This document shows, piece by piece, positions 51,081-59,300 of a DNA stretch of 64,000 nt. The notes below the pieces were generated by a model. The model saw nothing but the letters and a program-made list of their open reading frames with translations, did not search any database and was not told where the DNA came from. A program made the translations under genes and the position numbers. Within the stretch, counting starts at the first letter, position 1, and each line of letters opens with the position of its first letter. The DNA lies in the NCBI RefSeq assembly GCF_014642635.1, contig NZ_BMIQ01000006.1, positions 62,001-126,000 of the forward strand, in the 5' to 3' direction. Source of the DNA: Aureimonas endophytica (GTDB lineage: Bacteria; Pseudomonadota; Alphaproteobacteria; Rhizobiales; Rhizobiaceae).

Positions 51081-51829
51081 CGCGCCCCGCTCTGGTCCTG
51101 CGCCTCGTCGCCTTCGCGCTCCTCGTCGCCTTTTTGCTGCACCCGCCGCTCTTCGAGCCGCTTCTGGCACCGCTCGCGGAAAACGGCGCGCCGGCGATCT
51201 ACAACCAGGGCAGCCTTCTCGGCCTGACGATCGCCCATCTCGAACTCGTCCTGGCGACGACGGTGCTTTCCGCCCTCGTCGCCATCGCGCTAGCGATCCT
51301 CGTCACGCGGCCGTTCGGCGCGGATTTCCTGCCTTTGTCGCGCAGCCTCGTGAATATCGGCCAGACCTTTCCGCCGGTCGCGGTCCTGGCGCTGGCGGTG
51401 CCCGCCGTCGGCTTCGGCGCGAAGCCGACCTTCATCGCGCTCTTCCTCTACGGGCTCCTGCCGATCTTCGAGAACACGCTGACCGGCCTCACCACCCTGC
51501 CGCCGGCGGTGACGGAAGCGGCGCGCGGCATGGGGCTGACCGGCACGCAGCGGCTCCTGCGCGTCGAGCTGCCGCTCGCGATGCCGGTGATCCTCGCCGG
51601 CATCCGCCTTTCGGCGGTCATCGGCCTGTCCACCGCGACGATCGGCTCGACGGTCGCCGCCCGCACGCTCGGCGAGGTGATCATCGCCGGGCTCCTGTCG
51701 AACAATCTCGCCTTCATCGTCCAGGGCGGCTTGATCGTCGCAACGCTCGCCGTCCTTCTCTACGATGCGCTGGCCGCCCTCGAACGGGGGCTGGCGAAGC
51801 GCATGGGCCTTGCCGGCCGGCGCGGCTGA
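51077..51829 (+). CDS. Quaternary-amine ABC transporter permease (YehW-like)
   Basis: This second permease of 250 residues has five or six spans: LRLVAFALLVAFLLHPP, then a core QGSLLGLTIAHLELVLATTVLSALVAIALAILVTRP. The EAA loop is TGLTTLPPAVTEAARGMGLTGTQRLLRVELPLAMPVI. It completes the four-gene set and likely moves glycine betaine or a related compound. Osmotic regulation is plausible from the family but no site is visible. Confidence 0.93.
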   Translation: MTRPALVLRLVAFALLVAFLLHPPLFEPLLAPLAENGAPAIYNQGSLLGLTIAHLELVLATTVLSALVAIALAILVTRPFGADFLPLSRSLVNIGQTFPPVAVLALAVPAVGFGAKPTFIALFLYGLLPIFENTLTGLTTLPPAVTEAARGMGLTGTQRLLRVELPLAMPVILAGIRLSAVIGLSTATIGSTVAARTLGEVIIAGLLSNNLAFIVQGGLIVATLAVLLYDALAALERGLAKRMGLAGRRG

Positions 51830-51840
51830 GGAGAGGCGGG

Positions 51841-52746
51841 ATGACGGGCCCCTGGCCGGACGAGCCGGAAATCGCCGCCTTCCAGCGCCGCTGCGACGCC
51901 TTCTATCCGCCGGACGCGGTGGCGGCGCCGATCGAGCGCCAGCGCGAATGGTACGACGCGCTCTGCCGGGAGTTCGATGCGCCGCGCCCGCCGGGCCTCG
52001 CCGTGGAGGACAGCCGGCGCGGCGGGGTCGCGACGCGCCTCTATCGCCCGGCCTCGGTCGCGGCACCGGCGACCATCCTCTATCTCCATGGCGGCGGCTT
52101 CGTCGTCGGCTCGCTCGCCAGCCACGACGCCATCTGCGCCGAGATCGCGGCGGAGACGCAGGCGGAGCTCGTCGCGGTGGACTATCGCCTGTCGCCCGAG
52201 CATCGCCATCCGGCGGCGGCCGACGATGCGCTCGCCGTGCTGCGCGCCCTTCTGGCGGAGGGCCGCCGCGTCGTCGTCGCGGGCGACAGCGCCGGCGGCA
52301 CGCTCGCGGCCGGGCTGGCGCTCCGGGCGCGCGATCTGCGGCTCGGCCCAGTGGTCGGGCAAGCCCTGATCTATCCGGGTCTCGGCGGCGATCTCGTCTC
52401 CGGCTCCTATGCCGAGATGGCCGAGGCGCCAGGCCTTTCGAGTGCCGACGTGCGCTATTATCGCGAGCTTCAGGGCGCGGCGGAGGACGATGCCCTCGCC
52501 TATCCGCTCCGCGCCGCCGATCTCGCCGGCCTGCCGCCCGCCTATGTCACGGCGGCGCGCTTCGATCCCTTGCGCGACGACGGCCGGCTCTATGCCGCCC
52601 GCCTCGCCGCAGCCGGCATCGATGTCGCCTTCCGCGAGGAGCCGCAGATGGTGCATGCCTGGCTGCGCGCCCGCCATACGAGCCCCGGCGCCAAGGCCGG
52701 CTTCGCGGCGCTCTGCGCCGGCATCGCCATGCTCGCGCGGCGCTGA
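51841..52746 (+). CDS. Alpha/beta hydrolase, hormone-sensitive lipase-type esterase
   Basis: This cytoplasmic esterase of 301 residues is of the HSL family. The oxyanion motif is YLHGGGFVVGS, the nucleophile elbow VVAGDSAGGTLA, and a likely Asp/His pair is in RFDPLRDDGRLYA and PQMVHAWLRAR. Substrate unknown, likely short-chain esters. It starts 11 bases after the ABC permease and may be co-transcribed. It converges with tlpA, four bases away. Confidence 0.9.
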   Translation: MTGPWPDEPEIAAFQRRCDAFYPPDAVAAPIERQREWYDALCREFDAPRPPGLAVEDSRRGGVATRLYRPASVAAPATILYLHGGGFVVGSLASHDAICAEIAAETQAELVAVDYRLSPEHRHPAAADDALAVLRALLAEGRRVVVAGDSAGGTLAAGLALRARDLRLGPVVGQALIYPGLGGDLVSGSYAEMAEAPGLSSADVRYYRELQGAAEDDALAYPLRAADLAGLPPAYVTAARFDPLRDDGRLYAARLAAAGIDVAFREEPQMVHAWLRARHTSPGAKAGFAALCAGIAMLARR

Positions 52747-52750
52747 GGGC

Positions 52751-53419
52751 TCAGACCCTCGGCGCGTCCTTCAGCGTGTCGATCAGCCGCAGCGCGTCCG
52801 GGCTCGCCCATTCGGCCGGTCCTGTGATAGCCGCGCGGGCGCAGCCCTTGGCATCCACCAGAAGGCTGACCGGCAGGCCGATGGTGATGCCCTTGGCCTT
52901 CAGGTCGGTGAAGACCGCCATGGTCTCGTCGCGCAGCAGCGGCAGCGCGGAAAGATTGGTCTCGGCATAGAAGCGCTTCGGCTTCTCGCCGTCGCCGAGA
53001 TCGACATTGACCGGCAGGACGGCGAAATCCGCTCCGCCCTTCTGCCGCTCCAAGGCGTCGAGCGCCGGCATCTCGGCGCGGCAGGGCACGCACCAGGTGG
53101 CCCAGAGATTGACGAGAAGGGACTTGCCGGAAAAATCGGCGAGGCGCTTCGGCTGGCCGTTCTCGTCCTTGAAGGCGAGGTTAGAGGCGTCGAAGGGCGC
53201 ATCCAGCGGGCGCACCGCCGCCACCTCGCCCTGCGCCGCCCGATCGATCGCGGCGGCGAATGCGGCATCGGCCGGACAGTTGGCGCTCGCCGCGTTGCCA
53301 GACCGCGTTTCCCCGACGTATATGCCGACGGCGCCCAGAATGCCGCCCGCGACGAGCGCGAGCCCGGCGATCGCGGCGATCCGGCGTCTCGGCTTGCCCT
53401 GCCGTTTCCCATCAGACAT
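52751..53419 (-). CDS. tlpA: TlpA-family thiol-disulfide oxidoreductase
   Basis: This periplasmic thioredoxin-fold protein is anchored by an N-terminal helix ([23 protein letters not shown]). The redox motif WATWCVPC is followed by [10 protein letters not shown]. TlpA acts as a reductant in cytochrome c and cytochrome oxidase CuA maturation. It lies divergent from argH with only 29 bases between starts, the arrangement seen in many rhizobia. Confidence 0.92.
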   Translation of the reverse strand: MSDGKRQGKPRRRIAAIAGLALVAGGILGAVGIYVGETRSGNAASANCPADAAFAAAIDRAAQGEVAAVRPLDAPFDASNLAFKDENGQPKRLADFSGKSLLVNLWATWCVPCRAEMPALDALERQKGGADFAVLPVNVDLGDGEKPKRFYAETNLSALPLLRDETMAVFTDLKAKGITIGLPVSLLVDAKGCARAAITGPAEWASPDALRLIDTLKDAPRV

Positions 53420-53448
53420 CGTTCGCAGGAATCCTTCGAGTAGACTTC

Positions 53449-54849
53449 ATGAACGAGATCACGAGACCCGCCGGCAACGAGATGTGGGGTGGCCGCTTCG
53501 CCGCCAAGCCCGCCGCCATCATGCAGGAGATCAACGCCTCGATCGATTTCGACAAGCGCCTTTATGCCGAGGATATCGCCGGTTCCAAGGCGCATGCGGC
53601 GATGCTGGCGGCGACGGGCATCATTTCCCCCAGTGACGAGGCGGAGATCCAGCGCGGCCTCGACCTCGTGCTCGGCGAGATCGAGGCCGGGACATTCGCC
53701 TTCTCGCGCGAGCGCGAGGACATCCACATGAATGTCGAGGCGCGGCTCGCCGAACTCATCGGCCCCGCCGCCGGCCGCCTCCACACGGCGCGCTCGCGCA
53801 ACGATCAGGTCGCCCTCGACTTCCGCCTCCATGTGAAGCGCGCCTTCGTCGAGACCGAAGCGGCGCTCGGCCGGCTGATCCTCGCCTTTCTCGACCGCGC
53901 TGAGGAGCATGCCGACACGGTGATGCCGGGCTTCACCCATCTCCAGGTGGCCCAGCCGGTGACCTTCGGCCATCATTGCCTCGCCTATGTCGAGATGTTC
54001 GCCCGCGACCGCTCGCGCTGCCGCGACGCCATCGCCCGGCTCGACGAATCGCCGCTCGGCGCGGCCGCGCTCGCCGGCACGCCCTTTCCGATCGACCGGC
54101 ATCGGACGGCGGCGGCGCTCGGCTTCGCCGGCCCGACCCGCAATTCGATCGATTCGGTTTCCGACCGCGACTTCGCGCTGGAATTTCTGTCGACAGCCGC
54201 GATCGCCGCCACCCATCTCTCCCGCCTCGCCGAGGAGATCGTGATCTGGTCGACGCCGCAATTCGGCTTCGTGCGCCTGTCGGACGCCTTCTCGACCGGC
54301 TCCTCGATCATGCCGCAGAAGAAGAACCCGGACGCGGCCGAGCTGGTGCGGGCGAAGGCCGGGCGCATCACCGGCGCGCTCGTCGCCCTCCTCACCGTGA
54401 TGAAGGGCCTGCCGCTCGCCTATTCCAAGGACATGCAGGAGGACAAGGAACAGGTCTTCGACGCGATCGATTCCATCGGCCTGTCGCTCTCGGCGGCGAC
54501 CGGCATGGTGCGCGACCTCGGCGTCGATGTCGCGGCGATGCGCCGGGCCGCCGGCCACGGCTATTCCACCGCCACCGACCTCGCCGACTGGCTGGTGCGC
54601 GAGATCGGCCTGCCCTTCCGCGAGGCCCATCACGTCACCGGCCGCGCGGTCGCGCTGGCGGAAAGCACCGATGCCCGGCTGGAGGACCTGCCGCTCGACG
54701 TGTTGCGCAGCCTCCATCCGCGCATCCACGCGGGCGTCTACGAGGTCCTGTCCGTCGATGCCTCGGTGCGCAGCCGCCGCAGCTTCGGCGGCACGGCGCC
54801 GGAGAATGTCCGGCGCGAGATCGCCGAATGGCGGGCGCGGCTCGGCTAG
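53449..54849 (+). CDS. argH: Argininosuccinate lyase
   Basis: ArgH cleaves argininosuccinate to arginine and fumarate, the last step of arginine synthesis. At 466 residues it has the fumarase-superfamily signature [12 protein letters not shown] and catalytic regions ARSRNDQVA and [18 protein letters not shown] 53449 ([18 protein letters not shown]) is used; a longer frame runs into the tlpA promoter area. It is followed by the LptM-like lipoprotein and lysA on the same strand. Confidence 0.96.
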   Translation: MNEITRPAGNEMWGGRFAAKPAAIMQEINASIDFDKRLYAEDIAGSKAHAAMLAATGIISPSDEAEIQRGLDLVLGEIEAGTFAFSREREDIHMNVEARLAELIGPAAGRLHTARSRNDQVALDFRLHVKRAFVETEAALGRLILAFLDRAEEHADTVMPGFTHLQVAQPVTFGHHCLAYVEMFARDRSRCRDAIARLDESPLGAAALAGTPFPIDRHRTAAALGFAGPTRNSIDSVSDRDFALEFLSTAAIAATHLSRLAEEIVIWSTPQFGFVRLSDAFSTGSSIMPQKKNPDAAELVRAKAGRITGALVALLTVMKGLPLAYSKDMQEDKEQVFDAIDSIGLSLSAATGMVRDLGVDVAAMRRAAGHGYSTATDLADWLVREIGLPFREAHHVTGRAVALAESTDARLEDLPLDVLRSLHPRIHAGVYEVLSVDASVRSRRSFGGTAPENVRREIAEWRARLG

Positions 54850-54917
54850 AGCATCGGCGGGTAACGCGCTAAGAGGAAGGCGGGCGGGCCGCCGCCGGCA
54901 GGGGAACAAGGCAAGCG

Positions 54918-55214
54918 ATGCGAACGGGATTGAAGCGGATCGGGCTCGCATTCATGCTGGCCCTTCTCGGCGCGGCGGCGCTTACCGGCTGCGGGCGCAA
55001 GAACCTGCCTGTCGCCTCGGGCGGCTCGGTCACCGCGCCGATCGGCGCGCCGGGCTCGACCGACCAGAACGCGCCGCAGAGCCTCGCCAATTTCCAGCGC
55101 ACCAACCGCGTCACCTCCTCCGGCGGCGACGATCTGCGCATCCTCCCGGCGGAAGTGGCCAAGAATCCGGGCGTTCCGAAGAAGCGCTTCCTCCTGGACG
55201 GTCTCCTGAACTGA
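54918..55214 (+). CDS. lptM: LptM-like small lipoprotein
   Basis: This 98-residue lipoprotein has signal MRTGLKRIGLAFMLALLGAAALTGC and a mature start GRKNLPVAS similar to the LTGCG.KGPL motif of LptM/YifL, a lipoprotein that aids maturation of the LptDE lipopolysaccharide translocon. Its position directly before lysA matches the conserved lipoprotein-lysA or -dapF arrangement. The C-terminal half is not conserved with E. coli, so the symbol is by analogy. Confidence 0.72.
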   Translation: MRTGLKRIGLAFMLALLGAAALTGCGRKNLPVASGGSVTAPIGAPGSTDQNAPQSLANFQRTNRVTSSGGDDLRILPAEVAKNPGVPKKRFLLDGLLN

Positions 55215-55218
55215 TACG

Positions 55219-56490
55219 ATGAACCATTTCCAATATCAGGACGGCGTGCTCCACGCCGAGAATGTCGATCTGCGCGAGATCGCTTCGCGCCTCGGCACGC
55301 CCTTCTACTGCTATTCGACGGCGACGCTGACCCGCCATTACCGCGTCTTCGCCGAGGCCTTCGCCGATATCGACGCCCTCGTCTGCTATGCGATGAAGGC
55401 GAATTCCAACCAGGCGGTGATCCGCACGCTGGCGGATCTCGGCGCGGGGGCGGACGTCGTCTCGGGCGGCGAGCTCGCCCGGGCGCTGGCCGCCGGCATT
55501 CCCGGTGAGAGGATCATGTTCTCCGGCGTCGGCAAGACGGCGGAGGAGATCGACGCCGCGCTCGCCGCCGGCATCTTCTGCTTCAACGTCGAATCCGAGC
55601 CGGAGCTGGACCTGCTCTCGGCGCGGGCGGTCGCGGCCGGCCGCACGGCATCGGTCTCCTTCCGCATCAATCCGGATGTCGACGCGCGCACCCATGCCAA
55701 GATCTCGACCGGCAAGAAGGGCGACAAGTTCGGCATCGGCTATGGCCGCGCGCCGGCCGTCTATGCGCGGGCGGCCACCCTGCCCGGCATCCGCGTCACC
55801 GGCATCGACATGCATATCGGCTCGCAGATCACCGAGCTCGAACCCTTCGACCATGCCTTCGCCCGGCTTGCCGAACTGGTGGCCGAACTGCGCGGCCAGG
55901 GGCACGACATCCACCATGTCGATCTCGGCGGCGGTCTCGGCGTGCCCTATCGCCGCGACAACGCGCCGCCGCCGGAGCCCGACGCCTATGCCGCGATCGT
56001 CAAGCGCCATGTGCGCGGCCTCGGCTGCCGGGTGATCTTCGAGCCCGGCCGGCTGCTCGTCGCCAATGCCGGCATCCTCGTCGCCCGGGTGATCTACGTG
56101 AAGGACACGGGCGACAAGACCTTCGTGATCCTCGACGCAGCGATGAACGACCTCATCCGCCCGACGCTCTACGAGGCCTGGCACGACATCCTGCCCGTGA
56201 CCGAGACGGACGCGCCCTATGTCACGGCCGATGTCGTCGGCCCGGTCTGCGAGAGCGGCGACTTCATGGCGAAGGACCGCGCCATGCCGCGCGTCGCGGC
56301 CGGCGATCTCGTCGCCCTGATGACCGCCGGCGCCTATGGCGCCGTGCAGTCCGGCACCTACAACACCCGCCCGCTCGTCGCGGAAGTTCTGGTGAAGGGC
56401 GCGGATTTCGCCGCCGTCCGTCCGCGCCAGACGATCGAGGAGCTCATCGCGCTCGACCGCCTGCCGCCCTGGCTCGCCGAGCCGGCCTGA
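55219..56490 (+). CDS. lysA: Diaminopimelate decarboxylase
   Basis: LysA decarboxylates meso-diaminopimelate to lysine using PLP. The 423-residue protein has the PLP lysine in CYAMKANSNQAV, the glycine loop VDLGGGLGVPYR, and the partner motif GPVCESGDFMAKDR with the catalytic Cys. Type III fold (alanine racemase-like). It starts four bases after the lipoprotein stop. It forms a unit with argH and the lipoprotein. Confidence 0.97.
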   Translation: MNHFQYQDGVLHAENVDLREIASRLGTPFYCYSTATLTRHYRVFAEAFADIDALVCYAMKANSNQAVIRTLADLGAGADVVSGGELARALAAGIPGERIMFSGVGKTAEEIDAALAAGIFCFNVESEPELDLLSARAVAAGRTASVSFRINPDVDARTHAKISTGKKGDKFGIGYGRAPAVYARAATLPGIRVTGIDMHIGSQITELEPFDHAFARLAELVAELRGQGHDIHHVDLGGGLGVPYRRDNAPPPEPDAYAAIVKRHVRGLGCRVIFEPGRLLVANAGILVARVIYVKDTGDKTFVILDAAMNDLIRPTLYEAWHDILPVTETDAPYVTADVVGPVCESGDFMAKDRAMPRVAAGDLVALMTAGAYGAVQSGTYNTRPLVAEVLVKGADFAAVRPRQTIEELIALDRLPPWLAEPA

Positions 56491-56601
56491 GCCTGCCGGA
56501 CACGCGCATATGATCCGCCGCGACCCGTTAAGGACTCGCGGCGCCTCGCCTTCGCCTCAAAAGCTGCTAGGCTTCCCCTTTGAGACGAGGAAGGCGGACG
56601 A

Positions 56602-59229
56602 ATGACGGAGGACGAGCGGCCCGGACGAGGCGACGCGACGGAGCACCGGCTGCGCCAGGCCCGCCGGGCGGCGCGCATGGCGCTTGCTGTCGAGGCCCTG
56701 TGGCCGACCGTCTTCCGCCTTCTCTGCCTCGCCGCGCTCTTCCTGATCCTCGCCTGGTTCGGGATCTTCGACCGGCTCGGCCTGTTCCGCTTCGCGCTTC
56801 TCGCGCTGTTCCTCGGCGGCCTCGGCTGGATCGGCTGGCGGGCGCGCGGCCTCCGCTGGCCGGACCGCGCGGCGGCCGAAGCGCGGATCGAGGCGGCGAA
56901 CGGTCTCGCCCATCGTCCGATCCGCAGCCAGAGCGACCGGGCGAGAAGCGAGGACCCCTTCGCCGCCGCCCTCTGGCGCGAGCATCAGCGGCGCCTCGCG
57001 GCACGGCTCGGCGAGCTGCGCGCCGGGCGGCCCGAAACGCGCACGGAGCGGCTCGATCCCTATGGCCTGCGCGCCGTCCTGGCGCTGCTTCTCGTCACCG
57101 CCTTCGCCTATGCCATGGGGTCCGGCGGCGGACGGATCGCCGACGCGCTGACCGCGCCCCCGCTTCCCGTCCAGATCGCCGCCCGCGTCGATGCCTGGGT
57201 GACGCCGCCCGGCTATACCGGCCGGCCGCCGCTTTATCTCACCGGCCAGAATGCCGGTTCGGGCACGATCGAGGTGCCGGCCGGCAGCGTGCTCTTCGTG
57301 CGCGTGTCCGACGGCTCCGAGGCGGCGCTGAGCTTCACGCCGGAAGGCGGCGCGCCGCGGCCGGTCGCGCCCGGCACGGGCGAGGCAGCGAAATCCGCCG
57401 GCGCCGCGACAGAGGGCACGCCCGCCGCGCCGCCGGCCGGCGCCTTCGAGCTGCCCTTGCGTGAAAGCGGCGCGGCGAAGCTCGCCACCACCTTCTCGAC
57501 GCTCGGCGACTGGCGCTTCGCCGTCATCCCCGACAAGGCGCCGACCATCGCCTTCGCCGGCGAGCCGATGCGCGGGCGCAACGGCGCGCTCAACCTGACT
57601 TACAAGGCCACCGACGATTACGGCATCGTGGACGCGGAGGCCCTCGCGGCCCTTCGCGATCCGCAGGCGCCGACGGCCCATCCGCTCTTCGGGCCGCCCG
57701 GCTTCAAGCTCGCCCTGCCCCGGCGAGGCCAGGGCGAGGCCACGGCCCGTTCCTCCACCGATCTCATCGAGAATCCTTATGCCGGTGCGACCGTCACCCT
57801 GACCCTCCAGGCCAAGGACGATGCGGGCCAGACGGCGTTCTCCGAGCCGAAGACGATCGTCCTACCGGAGCGGGCCTTCCGCAATCCGCTGGCGCGGGCG
57901 GTGATCGAGCAGCGCCGCATCCTGGCGCTCGACGCCAACATGGCGCCGAAGGTGGTGGAGATGCTCGATGCCGTGACGCTGCGCGGCGAGGATTACGGCG
58001 TCGCGGCGCGCGATCAGGTGGCACTCCAGGCGGTGCGCAGCCGCATCGCCAATGCCGGCGGCAAGGACGAGATCCTCGTCTCGGCCGTCGACTTCCTGTG
58101 GCGCATCGCGCTCGGAATCGAAGACGGCAATCTGTCCGAGGCCGAGAAGCGCCTGAAGGACGCGCAGGATGCGCTGTCGGAAGCGCTGAAGAACGGCGCC
58201 TCCGACGAGGAGATCGACAAGCTGATGGCCGAGCTGCGCCAGGCGATGCAGCAATATATGCAGCAGCTGGCGGAGGAGATGAAGAACCGCCCGCCGCTCA
58301 ACCAGCAGCAGCTTCAGTCCGGCAATGTGCAGGAGATCCGGCCGCAGGACCTCGACCGGATGATGGACCGCATCGAGAATCTGGCGAAGTCTGGCTCGAA
58401 GGACGCCGCCCAGCAATTGCTCGCCGAGATGCAGCAGATGCTGGAAAATCTCCAGGCCGCGCGGCCGATGGAGGGCGGCCAGCAGCAGAGCGGCCAGAAC
58501 CCGATGCAGCAGCAGATGGACAAGCTGGGCGAGATGCTGCGCCGCCAGCAGGAGTTGAAGAACCGCACCTTCGATCTCGGCCGCCGCCAGATGCAGAACC
58601 AGGAGGGCATGGAGGGGGAGATGCCCCCCGGCACGGAGAACCAGCGCTCGCAGCAGCAGGGCCAGCCGGGCGGCGAGCAGCCGATGTCGCCGGAGGAACT
58701 GCAGCGCCAGCTCGGCGAATTGCAGAAGCAGCAGGGCCAGCTCCAGAAGGATCTCCAGGCCCTGCAGGAGGCCTTGAAGGAACAGGGCCTCCAGCCGGGC
58801 GAGGGCTTCGGCGAGGCCGGCAAGGCGATGGGTCAGGCGGAAGGCGCGCTCGGCCAGGGCGACGACGGCGAGGCCGTCGACCGCCAGGGCCAAGCGATGG
58901 AAGCCTTGCGCCGGGGCGCGCGCGACATGATGCAGCAGATGCAGCAGGCGATGGGCCAGGGCGAGAATCCGGGCCAGGGCCAGGGCGAAGGCCGGCAGGG
59001 CCAGATGAATGGCGGCTATGGGCGCGGCGAGCAGCGCTCCGATCGCGACCCGCTCGGCCGGCCGCGTTCGACCAACGGCCCCGATTTCGGCCAGGACACG
59101 CAGGTCCCGGACGAGATCGACACCCAGCGCGCCCGGCAGATCCTCGACGCGATCCGCCAGAGGCTCGGCGATCGGCTCTCGCCGCAGATGGAACGCGACT
59201 ATTTGGAGCGCCTGCTGAAGACCCCGTAA
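56602..59229 (+). CDS. TIGR02302/DUF4175 membrane protein
   Basis: This 875-residue protein of the TIGR02302 family is typical of Hyphomicrobiales. The N-terminus has two membrane spans (FRLLCLAALFLILAWFGIF and FALLALFLGGLGWIGW) and one more near residue 155 (YGLRAVLALLLVTAFAYAMG). The middle (about 190-430) is a periplasmic beta-rich region. The C-terminal half is Gln/Met/Gly-rich coiled coil (QQQMDKLGEMLRRQQELKNR), with repeated QQ and GQGQGE runs. Family function is unknown; a cell-envelope role is inferred. ATG 56602. Confidence 0.9.
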   Translation: MTEDERPGRGDATEHRLRQARRAARMALAVEALWPTVFRLLCLAALFLILAWFGIFDRLGLFRFALLALFLGGLGWIGWRARGLRWPDRAAAEARIEAANGLAHRPIRSQSDRARSEDPFAAALWREHQRRLAARLGELRAGRPETRTERLDPYGLRAVLALLLVTAFAYAMGSGGGRIADALTAPPLPVQIAARVDAWVTPPGYTGRPPLYLTGQNAGSGTIEVPAGSVLFVRVSDGSEAALSFTPEGGAPRPVAPGTGEAAKSAGAATEGTPAAPPAGAFELPLRESGAAKLATTFSTLGDWRFAVIPDKAPTIAFAGEPMRGRNGALNLTYKATDDYGIVDAEALAALRDPQAPTAHPLFGPPGFKLALPRRGQGEATARSSTDLIENPYAGATVTLTLQAKDDAGQTAFSEPKTIVLPERAFRNPLARAVIEQRRILALDANMAPKVVEMLDAVTLRGEDYGVAARDQVALQAVRSRIANAGGKDEILVSAVDFLWRIALGIEDGNLSEAEKRLKDAQDALSEALKNGASDEEIDKLMAELRQAMQQYMQQLAEEMKNRPPLNQQQLQSGNVQEIRPQDLDRMMDRIENLAKSGSKDAAQQLLAEMQQMLENLQAARPMEGGQQQSGQNPMQQQMDKLGEMLRRQQELKNRTFDLGRRQMQNQEGMEGEMPPGTENQRSQQQGQPGGEQPMSPEELQRQLGELQKQQGQLQKDLQALQEALKEQGLQPGEGFGEAGKAMGQAEGALGQGDDGEAVDRQGQAMEALRRGARDMMQQMQQAMGQGENPGQGQGEGRQGQMNGGYGRGEQRSDRDPLGRPRSTNGPDFGQDTQVPDEIDTQRARQILDAIRQRLGDRLSPQMERDYLERLLKTP

Positions 59230-59258
59230 GGCGCCGGGCCGCGAAGCTCCGGGAGGGA

Positions 59259-59277
59259 CGGTCCCGCGGCGGGACCG
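59259..59277. terminator. Possible terminator hairpin between convergent genes
   Basis: CGGTCCC-GCGGC-GGGACCG forms a seven-pair stem in the 71-base gap between the DUF4175 gene and the DUF1217 gene. No U-run follows, so the assignment is weak. Confidence 0.35.
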
Positions 59278-59300
59278 GACCATCCTTTCGCGGCGGGGGT

